The notes beneath the pieces are model-generated. The model was not told the origin of the DNA. It ran no database searches and saw only the letters and a program-made list of their open reading frames with translations. Both the position numbers and the translations under genes were made by a program. Below, piece after piece: positions 21,909-31,732 of a stretch of DNA of 64,000 nucleotides (position 1 is the stretch's first letter; each line of letters starts with the position of its first letter). This DNA comes from Codonopsis lanceolata (taxonomy: Eukaryota > Streptophyta > Magnoliopsida > Asterales > Campanulaceae). The DNA lies in NCBI GenBank assembly GCA_013146195.2, contig CM028381.1:95621255-95685254 (forward strand). Direction: 5' to 3'.

Positions 21909-24084
21909 ATGGCAGCATATATTATTGCTCGTGATAACCGATACAAAGCGAAGGTTACATCAAGATGTAATCTGTTAGTATTATATGAGGTTTATAATTC
22001 ATTCGATGAAGCACACCAAATTCTTTTCAAGAATTCAGCTTTCGGTGAGCTGCATAAGATGAGAAAGAATATGTGTAAGAGCAATGTGCTGATGCATGTG
22101 TTAGCAATTTTTAGGATTCAGTCACCAACAAATAATAAAAATGAAATATGGTTTTGTATTGGTGGTCAAGAAGTAAGATTTTCCTTTTCGGACTACACCT
22201 TAATCACAGGTTTTAAACCTAGATTATTAGAAGATTATTACGATGAGATCCCTAGTACCAAGGCACTAGTGGATAAATATTTTCCTGGACAGAGGGCAGT
22301 GAAGCCTGAAGAGTTAAAAAAAAATTTATAGATGCAACTGACATGGATGATAAATTGAAGTTGGGTCTTGCAGTTGTTTGGGAGTATGTGCTAAGGGGTA
22401 TTTCACCTAATGCTGCTATTGATGTGGGTGTGTTAAGTATAGTTGAGAATTTGGATTTGTTCAATAAATATCCATGGGGAACAAAGTCCTATCCCCACCT
22501 TCTCAATTCAGTGATGAAGATGGCTACTTCTCGTGCTCAGACTTATGTATGCAACGGCTTTCCGTTGGCATTACAGGTAACCAATTGTATATATGATATG
22601 GTTAGTCGATTTTATATTGAATGGTTATCTAATTATTTCAATTTGATACGCTTCTAATATGTAACATTTTTAAAATGCAGGTTTGGATATTTGAGTTGTG
22701 CCATGATTTTCCTGGATTTATAGACTTATATGAGCTATCAAACATCAACAGTCAAGTGCCGAAAATTCCCAAAATGTGCAATTGGAAGTCTTGCCAAAAT
22801 CCCAGCTATGAGGAAATTATCGATACATTGGATATTACAAGGATAAATGTAGAGTTTGATTAATAAAGTTGTGGTTCCAAACTTTGTTATTTTATAAACA
22901 GTAGTGCCCAGTAGAGTTGATTAATCAAGTTGATATTTTGCTCAATTGACAGGATGAAGTGCTTTTTCCATTGACCCCCACTGAGGTTGAAAAACAACAA
23001 CCCTATGTTGTTGAGTATGAGCGATGGTTTGGCGCTGATTTGAGCACATCCTTCCATGTTGTGGCTGAACATGTTGAAGATGAAGACCGTCAACAGCAGC
23101 AGCAGCACCTCCCCTCCCGACAACATCCCTCTCCCTCTCCCGTTGTGACTAGCACCAACACCAGTAGCACTAGCACTCTTTATCTCAGTGCAATTTTTGA
23201 TTTATTGAAGAAGATGGACCATAAGATTGATGATCTTAGTCACTTCGTGGACCAAAAGATTGATCATCTTAGGATTGAAGTGACAGCCTTGGATCGAAAA
23301 ATGGTAAAGTATTTGCCCTTTTGATTTTGAGTAATTGGTTGTGAATATTAATTAGTTTATACTTACCTAAGCTTACTTACCTACTTGAATTGACAGGATG
23401 ATCTAAAAACAAGTTTAGATCCTGCTCGAGAACAAGCATCACCCCCCAACTTGGCATTGACTCCCACCCGTGACTCTTCTCCTACTTTTCCAACTTTTTC
23501 TCCCTTTTCCAGAATCCCAAATGCCAATCCCACCATCTCTGCTACTCCCCCTACCACCACTCCCATCTCTACTACTCTCTCTACAACCACCACTCCCATT
23601 TTCTCTACTACTCCCCCTATCACCACTCCTATCTCTACTACTCCCCCTACCACCACTGCTATCTCCACTACTACCCATACCACCACTCCTTTCTCCATTA
23701 CTCCCCCTATCACCACTGCTATCTCCACTACTCCCCCTACCATCACTTCTATCTCTACTACTCCCCGTACCACCATTCCCATCTCTACTACTCTCCCTAC
23801 CACCACCATTCCCACCATCTCTACTACTCCCACTACCACCAATCCCATCTCCACTACTACTGCGATGAATAGTGAAAGTGTCTTCCAAAGGAAGAAGAGG
23901 AGAAAAAAAAAGTGAAAATGTGAAAAGGATGTTGGAAGATTTGGATGATCTTTTGGAAGAAGTATTTGCATTTGAAGCAGGTGAAGATGCGGAGGATAAG
24001 CAAGAAAAAATAGATGAGGTTAACGTTAAGGGTAGGAAAAGGAAATGTCTCCTTGGTATTGAGGCTGACAATATTTTGGAATAA
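21909..24084 (+). pseudogene. DUF1985-type transposon-derived gene, frameshifted
   Basis: Five exons are apparent: 21909 to about 22576, 22681 to about 22855, 22953-23300, 23399 to about 23905 and its continuation to 24084. Clear introns lie at 22577-22680 and about 23301-23398. The first exons carry the DUF1985 pattern (NVLMHVLAIFRIQSP, EIWFCIGGQEVRFSFSDY, ITGF, YVLRGISPNAAIDV, VWEYVL, MATSRAQTYV, FPLALQVWIFE). DUF1985 proteins are carried by plant MULE and CACTA elements, often fused to a Ulp1-like peptidase; no Ulp1 catalytic part is seen here. A Thr/Pro repeat region (23540-23870) precedes an acidic-basic tail (KRMLEDLDDLLEEVF, GRKRKC). Frameshifts occur at two A-runs (22316-22324 and 23901-23911). 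Confidence 0.7.
23540..23870 (+). repeat. Thr/Pro-coding minisatellite
   Basis: About ten imperfect 30-bp units of the type CTACTCCCCCTACCACCACT encode TTPPTTTPIS-like decapeptides within the DUF1985 gene. Long frames on the opposite strand and in the other plus frame are by-products of this repeat. Confidence 0.8.
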
Positions 24085-24188
24085 AAAAGAAAGAGGGAGA
24101 AAAAACATCTACACATATCTCTTCTCCCTACATTACGCCTGTGCCGAAACCTTGATCCTAAACCTGTTTTACCTAATCATTCAATTGT

Positions 24189-24540
24189 ATACAACAAAAA
24201 AGGCCTTTAACAACGTTTTTAAAACGTTGTAATAGAGCTTTTACAACGTTTTGTAAAACGTTGTGTTAGGCAACGTTGTAATAGGCCCCCCTTTTTTACA
24301 ACGTTTTTTAAACGTTGTTAAAAGTTTATTACAACGTTTTTTAAACGTTGTAATAGACTCTTTACAAGGTTTAAAATACGTTGTAAAAGACTTTTAACAA
24401 CATTTAAAAAACGTTGTAAAAAGTATTTGACAACATTTAAAAAACGTTGTTGATGGTTTTTTCACAACATTTTGTTTTAAAAACGTTGTTAAAGGTCTTT
24501 CACAACGTTTTTTTAAAAAACGTTGTAAATGATTATTTTT
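24189..24540 (+). mobile_element. CACTA-like transposon end with hairpin array
   Basis: The sequence CAACAAAAAAGGCCTTT at about 24192 resembles a degenerate CACTA terminus. It is followed by about ten palindromic units (24207-24529). Subterminal arrays of short inverted units are typical of En/Spm (CACTA) ends and serve there as transposase binding sites. The opposite end was not found. Confidence 0.5.
24207..24529. repeat. Array of about ten ACAACGTT...AACGTTGT palindromes
   Basis: Each unit is ACAACGTTTT...AAAACGTTGT, about 21 bp, spaced every 30-35 bp by TTTA/GGTCTT-type linkers. One unit near 24270 is a half palindrome, and several have ACAACATT in the left arm. Confidence 0.9.
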
Positions 24541-25739
24541 TTATAAAAAAAATCATGTTTTGGTTTTTCTCCCCCGACCTCAGGCCAAACTCAACCACTT
24601 CAATACAAGGTCAGTCCATCAATTCACATATCACATCTACTGTCCAAACTTTAGATCTTTTTTAGCAACATCGATCATTGAAATATTTTATGCATCGTAA
24701 GATCGAATAATGAGGGTTTCTCGACATATTTAGCTAGGCGCGCAACACTTATTTGAATATAATTACCAATCAAATAGAGAGACAAATGACAGCAAGATAC
24801 AGATACACTATTCCATTGTACTTAGTATTACTTGTAAGACAACAAAATACATATACACTTAGGTGTAGCGATGTGAATTACAATCTCACAACAAAGTAAT
24901 GTACTACGATTGTGAACTAGTAATCAACTATCTCACAACAGAGTAGCGAAGTGAATTACAATCTCACAACATAAGAAATTGGTAAAATCCCTAATAAGTG
25001 ATAAAAGAAAAGAAAAGAAAAAGGTTACAAAACAAACAGCTGCAGCAGCACTCAAACCTGTTGGGAAACTCCATCTTTCTCTTCCTCAATTGCGTGATTG
25101 AAGCTGAAGTTTCTTCTTGCAATAGAAATCAATTCAAAATAGAATTTTAATTTAAGTGGCATATTACATAACTCTATACATAATAGTCCATCTTGATTGA
25201 ATTAATACTTGCCTTTGGAAGACATCGCTTCAGTGAGATCTCTAGCTTCCTTATTTCGTTTTGATCCAACATATGGCTCTGGTGCAGTTTGTAGTGGGCC
25301 ATTAGAATCCAAACTAAGAGCTCCTAGAACCGGAGGGCGCATACCATGTTCTCAACTGTCAAAATCTGTTGTTGATAAGAGGCATACCTAATTGTGGTCA
25401 GGAAATGGTATAATTGAAGTGCGCACACCCAAGATTAGTGACAGATGAATCTCACAATGCATATAAATCTCTGTATATCAAGAATCCCCTCTGCAGACAT
25501 TTAATTGATATAATAGTCTTCGGTATAAAGCCTGGAAATGATAACCAACAAAGCATGTTTAGAGCCTTTAGACCAATAAGGGATATTATACCAAGGACAA
25601 AAACTAGAAGCCAACTTTTATAGCAAGAATCAATAAAAATGATACAAATTTACAAAGATGAATATTAAAGGAAAACAACACAATAGTCTGAAGTCAAGAT
25701 CTTTTAGTGAAAACAGTGCAGACCCATTGGTGAGCATGC
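24541..25739. other. Mostly unassigned; possible host-gene fragment
   Basis: Around 25390-25205 the minus strand has a coding-like stretch (RPPVLGALSLDSNGPLQ, then PEPYVGSKRNKEARD) that I cannot assign. It could be another captured fragment. The rest is AT-rich without recognisable features. Confidence 0.3.
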
Positions 25740-25923
25740 ATTTATAAACACGAAACAGTTAGACCAAAATCATAGTTAGAATCAAGAACCTCCCTATCCC
25801 ACTTGTTTTTCAAAGAAACTGGCAAAGTGCTGTAGGTTTCATCACTTGGACCCTTTAAATTTCCCAGTCTAGCAGCTTCATAAATGTACCAATTACTACC
25901 CAAAAATTCTGGCAAGTTTGGCA
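25740..25923 (-). pseudogene. Coding-like segment of unknown origin fused downstream of helicase fragment
   Basis: The minus strand after a TGTTATAG acceptor-like site reads an open segment of about 60 codons (LPEFLGSNWYIYEAARL, STLPVSLKNKWDREV) to a stop at 25742. It does not continue a DEAH helicase. Its position suggests a further captured fragment. Confidence 0.35.
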
Positions 25924-26013
25924 CCTATAACACTTCCCTGGTCGTACTCGTCCAGCCCTACCAACTATTTGTCTAGCCGATGCCTTGGATATTGGTGCTA
26001 CTACCAGATTTTC
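25924..26013 (-). pseudogene. DEAH-box RNA helicase fragment (motif VI region)
   Basis: Thirty codons, ENLVVAPISKASARQ followed by IVGRAGRVRPGKCYR, match helicase motif VI and flanks of DHX35/DEAH9-type splicing-related helicases. The first Arg of the QRxGRxGR motif is Ile here. The fragment is fused in frame to the uncoupling-protein exon upstream (codon junction at 26013/26014), which does not occur in either parent gene. Confidence 0.75.
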
Positions 26014-26292
26014 AAAGAACCCAATACCTAAACCGGCAAGTTGATTAGTTAAAATATTGTCTGTGAATCCTGGAATTTTCAGAATACTCTGCATAGTAGA
26101 GTATAATAAGAATAGAAAGGAGTAAGGTTGCAGAGATGGCAACTACTTCCAAAAGCATTAATATTACCAGAAAAGATAATAGATTATTAATACCTGCTTC
26201 ACTTGATCATAACTAGCAAGCTCTGCAACATAAATAATGGAATTTCTTGCAATATTGGGCCGCAGACCAGTCCACAGTTCCACAAGTCCTCC
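26014..26292 (-). pseudogene. Plant uncoupling mitochondrial protein (PUMP/UCP) exon fragments
   Basis: Two consecutive exons are recognisable. 26292-26194 reads LWTGLRPNIARN...AELASYDQVKQ and ends at GTATTA. 26088-26014 reads SILKIPGFTDNILTNQLAGL after acceptor TATGCAG. This is the mitochondrial carrier signature region of plant UCPs, inner-membrane proton/dicarboxylate carriers. The intron of the source gene is retained, so the copy came from DNA rather than mRNA. Only about 57 of some 300 residues are present. Confidence 0.8.
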
Positions 26293-26830
26293 ATGTTTGT
26301 TGTTTCAGTAAAGCATGAGAAACTAGCAAAGGACAAAATCATACTGACACAGAGTTGAGAACCAATTTACCTGTTTCAATATGATGTAATGAGCATTTAG
26401 AGCACTAGTATGAAACATCCAATAAAACATAGAGATTACCAATTTACCTGTTCCAATAAATAAACCACCATATGAAACCCGCAACAATTGCAAGTCCAAC
26501 ATATGCTGAATAAATAAACCACCAAATAAAGTTGTCACAAACCTTAACTATAATATACACACCACACAAGTTCACAAGACACCATAACTATGTACCAAAT
26601 CAGCACCTTAGACACTGACCATTAAAACCACTTGAATCCTTGAGTTATACATAGACAGTGTCTAGTCAAACTCGTAATTATATCATTTTAAAACAAGATG
26701 GACAGTAAAACAGTAAATTCATGTTGGAGTGAATCAATGCTAAAATATCCAAAGCCACATTCAACACTATACTATCTGTTTCTTAGTAAATGTGAAATGT
26801 TTTTTAAAGGTAAAAAGGATCAAGACTTAC

Positions 26831-27423
26831 CTTTTTTTGACCCAACAGAGCTATAAAATGATCGATTAAGCTGCGTTTGGCCTCACGCACTTGACAATGA
26901 ACAATATTCACGTACTGTTGGACTGTGACTCCTATTTAAAATAAAGAAATTCAGCAATCTGTAGACTCAGTGTAAGGCTTTAATGCAAAGATTTAACTTA
27001 TTACTGAAAAGGAAAGGAACTCACCAATTCGTCTGAGGTATGATTCGTTGTATCTATAAAAAATTCACTGCCATGGGTTTCCACCCTTCTCAAGTTCTTG
27101 AGGAAGGTTCCGGAAGAAGGCGGCAGTTAAGTAGCAACATTCCATTTCAACTAGCATAAGTGTTGCTTTCTTGCTTTCGTTTCGCATTGTTTCGAGTGAC
27201 TCATTCGCTACATACTCAACTGCGTTCCTCAATGTTGGATGATGTTTCAGCTCCTGTTATCAAGCAGAAAAAGTAAAAACATAGCCCAACTTTTCCATGT
27301 GAAAAGAAAATAAAAATATAATTGAAACGACAAGACAAAAACTATAACAATGAGGGGTAAGAACATTATAACCAAAGTCTCACTGATAGCTTTGTGAACC
27401 AGCTCCTTTAAGATCATATTAAC
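26831..27423 (-). pseudogene. Dynamin-related protein (DRP1-like) GED-region exons
   Basis: Three exons with their introns lie on the minus strand: 27423-27373 (ILKELVHKAISETL), 27253-27025 (HPTLRNAVEYVANESLE, VEMECCYLTAAFFRNLPQE) and 26931-26831 (HCQVREAKRSLIDHF). They match the GTPase effector domain of plant DRP1 proteins, which act in endocytosis and cell-plate formation. A TGA at 27067-27065 interrupts the frame, and the third exon is shorter than the parent. The GTPase domain and the rest of the GED are absent. Confidence 0.8.
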
Positions 27424-27876
27424 CTAAAATACAATAGAAAGTAGGCTCGTTGACTGGTCGGAGGGAAAATAATGAGTCTTTTCAAGACAGGTGAAAGATG
27501 TTATAATTAAGGGATATATAAGTAGTACTCGAGTTGGTCATAATTAGAAAAATATTAGAGCATAGCCAAGATTCCAATAAGCATGTGCTTTAGGTAAAAG
27601 GAATTAAAATTTTATGCTAAAGGCAATATGATATTTGTTCTCCCTAAGGAACAACATGAAAAGATAGAGAAAATTTGTCCATGAAGAATTTCTTGGAGTT
27701 TAGCCTTCCACAATGAAATGATTTCAAATCCTATGGGAAAAGCATCAGTACGTAGCAATTAATTATATGAGTTTCTACTTTCTTGGAGAGGCATAAAGGG
27801 AATAATCTAACAGTACATATTTTGACCTCCACTATGGTTTCAAACTGTCAGCAGAATCAAATTAAATAAAACGCAG
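27424..27876. other. AT-rich, nothing recognised
   Basis: No further exon of the captured genes and no transposon terminus was recognised between the DRP1-like fragment and the Stowaway MITE. Confidence 0.4.
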
Positions 27877-27878
27877 TA

Positions 27879-28118
27879 CTTCCTCCATCCCAAAATGAGT
27901 GTCAACTTTGGGTTTTTAAGGATATTGAGAAAGTTGACTTATACGCAATATTAGAATCACATATACATAAATAACCTTATTGTCCACATTATAGATTTGC
28001 AAGTTCACATCGGGATATGATAGTTGGAAAATGTGAATTCAAAAACTTAATTAGGAAAATGACACTCATTTGAGACAATTATTTTGTTTAAATGATAATC
28101 ATTTTGGGATGGAGAGAG
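27879..28118. mobile_element. Stowaway MITE
   Basis: TA at 27877-27878 is followed by CTTCCTCCATCCCAAAATGA. The right end CATTTTGGGATGGAGAGAG is the inverted counterpart. The right TA is missing because a copia LTR starts at the last base. Confidence 0.8.
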
Positions 28119-28616
28119 TGTTGGAACAATTACGATCCATTAAACATGAACCGACTCATTACTAGATTAAGAAGAGAAGAAGAAGAAGACGGAAGCGTGT
28201 AATTACCTTGTGATTCCATGTTCGTTCTTAATCTTGTTCTTGTTCTTGAGTAAAGAGGATGAAGTAAGAAGATAGACTTCAAATTAGGGAGGAGTAGATC
28301 TTCTAAATGATGAGTGCCCTTTAATCTCTTTATTCTTCAATTACTTAGGAAGAGTTTTTGACTGAATGAGAATAATGTAACTAGTAGATACATAGGCTTG
28401 ATGGATAAGCCTTTATATAGGAATCCAAGGGGCACTTCATTTAGGGACTACACCTATTGATATATAAGATATTACCATTATGCCCATCATTTAATGGTAT
28501 ACTTATATTATGGAATTCTACATATTATGTTGAGTTCTATGCTTTATACCATATATTATAATATTGATCATTATATTATTAAGTATTTATATGTTATATT
28601 AATCCATGTTCTTACA
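28119..28616 (-). repeat. 3' LTR of the copia element (498 bp)
   Basis: The minus strand starts TGTAAGAACATGG at 28616 right after the polypurine tract, and ends TTCCAACA at 28119. The left flank GAGAG (28114-28118) would be the target duplication. Confidence 0.8.
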
Positions 28617-28985
28617 ATCTCCCACTTGGATTATTATAACATATACCTTCACTTAATAAATTTCTTCAATCATATTTATAACACAAATGACAACCCTTAT
28701 GTGCACTTTGTTATCATTCGAAACCAATCCCGTCCATTAGTCATATAAGTATAAGGACTAAAGGGGCAGTCGTTGTAATTGATTCGCAACTAAACCCACA
28801 TTAATCACATATATATATCCAACTAAATGACATAGATTAAGTATAGATATGTAGCATGGAATATTAATGAATATATATGAAGAACGTATATATATATTCT
28901 CCAACTAGTCCTACTTTAACCAAATGAGATCAATTTAAATAAAACAACACAAGGAAATAGGAAACATTAAGAACTCCCACTCGAT

Positions 28986-30640
28986 TTAAGCATTATCAAA
29001 AGTCATTACACCCATATGAGCAACATGCTCGTGAAATACTAAAGGAGATAATGCCTTAGTAAATGGATCCGCTAACATGGAGTTTGTACCAATAAGTTCT
29101 ATTTCTATTTGTTCATTTTGTACTCTTTCTCTCACAACAAGAAACTTAATATCTATATGCTTAGATTTAGATGAACTCTTGTTGTTGTTGGAGTACAATA
29201 CCGCTGCCCGATTGTCACAATATAACTTAAGCGGTCTTTCAACACCTTTGACAATCCGCATCCTTCAATGAATTTACGCAGCCATATAGCTTGATTGGAT
29301 GCCTCATAGCAAGCAACAAATTCGGCTTCCATGGTGGAAGTAGTAACTAATGTTTGCTTGGCACTTCTCCAAGATATCGCTCCACTGGCCAAAGTGAAGA
29401 CATAACCCGATGTCGATTTGCGACTATCTTGGCATCCAAAGAAAGTCGAATCGAAAAACCAATGATCTCAAGATGATCCGACTTTGTATATGTAAGCATG
29501 TAGTTCTTCGTGTTTTGTAAGTATCTCATCACTCTTTTGGCTGCGACCCAATGTTCTCTTCCGGATTGCTTTGATATCGCCCAAGCATGCCAACAATAAA
29601 GGCAAGATCACGGGCGAGTACGGACTTGAGCATACATTAGGCTTCCTCTGCCGATGCGTAAGGGATATTTTCCATATACTTAGATTCAAGATTATTTTTA
29701 GGACATTGATTTAAACTGAACTTATCTCCCTTAGAGACGGGGTGTCATGTGGTTTACAATTTTCCATGCTAAACCTTTGTAATACCTTCTCTATATAATT
29801 CTTTTGTGATAATCCTAACATACCTCGTGAGCGATCACGATGTATTTGGATTCCTAATACAAAGAAGCTTTACCAAGATCTTTCATCTCAAATTTGTTAG
29901 AGAGGAATTTCTTGGTTTCCTTAGAAGGTCCTTATCATTACTAGCAAGTAAAATGTCATCCACATATAAGACCAAAAATATAAACCTACTCCCATGAACT
30001 TATGGTACACACAATCTTCACCAAGATTCATTTCAAAACCAAATGAAAGAATAACTTGGTTGAATTTTAAGTACCATTGACGAGATGCTTGCTTAAGCCC
30101 ATAAATGGATTTCTTGAGTTTACAAACTAGTTGACTAGTTTGATCCGAATCGATCACCATTTCGGTTTCTTCATATAGATAGTTTCCTCAATGTCGCCAT
30201 TGAGAAAAGGCTGTCTTTACATCCATTTGATGAAGCTCAAGGTCAAAATGTGCCACTAAAGCCATAATGATCCTAAAAGCATTTTTAGATGATACCGGTG
30301 AAAATGTTTCTTTGTAATCAATGCCTTCTTTTGAGTAAATCCTTTAGCGACAAGACGAGCCTTATGTCTTTCCACATTACCTTGTGAATCCCTTTTGGTC
30401 TTAAAGATCCATTTACATCCGATGGGTTTCACATTCTTAGGTAATGGGACAAGATCCCAAACGTCATTATCATTCATGGATTTTAACTCTTCATTTATGG
30501 CATTAATCCACTTATGAGAATTTGGACCACTAATGGCTTCATGGAAGGTGATTGGCTCATCTCCCACTAAACCTAACGGTTCCTCATTCTCGGCAAGATA
30601 TACATCATAATAATCCGTATAGCACTCCTTCTTGCTCTAT
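28986..30640 (-). pseudogene. Copia reverse transcriptase and RNase H, frameshifted
   Basis: RT starts around 30567 (FHEAISGPNSHKWINAI, ELKSMNDNDVWDLVPLP, CKWIFKTKRDSQGNVERHKA). It continues in another frame with KKSIYGLKQASRQWY. The YVDD active-site box is readable near 29960 only after a frameshift (LYVDDILLASN). RNase H is at 29392-28986 (ISWRSAKQTLVTTSTMEAEF, LYCDNRAAVLYSNN, KHIDIKFLVVRERV, ADPFTKAL). At least three frameshifts make it non-functional. Confidence 0.85.
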
Positions 30641-31029
30641 TAGATCTTCTTAATGGCACCGGTTCTTCTTGATTTTGAGGGTGTTGAATTTCCTCATCAA
30701 CATTTTCATGTTGTTCATTAATAGGAGAATTAACGTCATTTTGAATATTATGTTCTTGTCGAATTTCAGCACAACCTGCTTGATTTTCGATAGGAACTAT
30801 AGGAAGAGGTATAGAAACAATTCCTCTTCCATTTCTTCAAATTCAAAATTACTATTTAAATTTTCCCCTCTAAATTCAACATCCTCAAAGAACCTAGCAT
30901 TTCCGTCTAAAAAAGGTTCTAGTTTTGGGTCATAGAATTTATATCCCTAGATCTTTGAGAATATCCTACAAAATAACTACTAACGGTCTTTGCATCCAAC
31001 TTTCCTTCGTTAGGTCTATAAGGCCTAGC

Positions 31030-31732
31030 CTAACAACCCCAAACATGAAGATGATTAAGGGACGGTTTCTTACCGGTCCATAATTCATAAGGGGTTTTGT
31101 CAGTAGCTTTTGAAGGAGCTCTATTAAGTAGGTAGGTTGCGGTTTTCAAAGCATCGCCCCATAATGAGTGAGGTAAAGAAGTACAAGAAACCATACTTCT
31201 TACCATATCCTTAAGGGTTCTATTACGTCTCTCGGCTACACCATTCATGCTAGGTGTTCCCGGCATGGTGTAGTGAGGGACAATCCCACACTCTTCCAAA
31301 TAGCGAGCAAAAGGACCCGGACGTTGTTCTCCCGAACCGTCATTTCGACCGTAGTATTCACCACCACGATCAGATCTAACGTTCTTAATAGTCTTTTCAA
31401 GTTGATTTTCAACTTCGGTTTTAAAAGACTTGAAAACGTCCAATGATTGAGACTTTTCATGAAGTAAATAAATGTATCCATAACGAGAGAAGTCATCTAT
31501 GAGCGTAATAAAATATGTTTGTCCGTTCCATGAAGGGGTAGGAGCGGTCCACATATGTCCGTATGAATTAGTTCTAAGACTTTTGTAGCTCTCAAGGATT
31601 CATTTTTGTTTGTACTATTTGTAAATTTTCCCTTAAGGCATTCAATACAAAAGTTATTTTCCGGAGTATCAAGCTTATGTAATATTCCCTCGGACACAAG
31701 CTTGTCAATTCTCCTTTTGGAGATATGACCCA
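31030..31732 (-). pseudogene. Copia GAG-pre-integrase and integrase
   Basis: A pre-integrase zinc region (GHISKRRIDKLVSEGIL, then FCIECLKGKF) is followed by integrase with its catalytic residues: D in HTDICGP, D in RSDRGGEY and E in NGVAERRNRTL. A frameshift near 31550 separates the two parts. The frame upstream of 31733 is cut by a gypsy LTR. Confidence 0.85.

Larger units (their letters stand above)
28119..31732 (-). mobile_element. Degenerate Ty1/copia retrotransposon, 3' two-thirds
   Basis: On the minus strand the element shows GAG-pre-integrase, integrase, reverse transcriptase and RNase H in copia order, then a 3' untranslated part (28985-28617), a polypurine tract (AAGTGGGAGAT) and a 3' LTR (28616-28119). 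Gag, protease and the 5' LTR are missing because a gypsy LTR is inserted at 31733. Several frameshifts break the polyprotein. Confidence 0.85.

Noticed and set aside
23470..23868. Plus-strand Leu/Pro-rich frame of 132 codons
   Set aside because: Second register of the same minisatellite; the Thr/Pro frame fits the upstream exon and splice site.
23381..23971. Minus-strand Gly/Val-rich frames of 196 and 225 codons
   Set aside because: They are the antisense of the Thr/Pro-coding minisatellite in the DUF1985 gene; repeats without stops give long frames in several registers.
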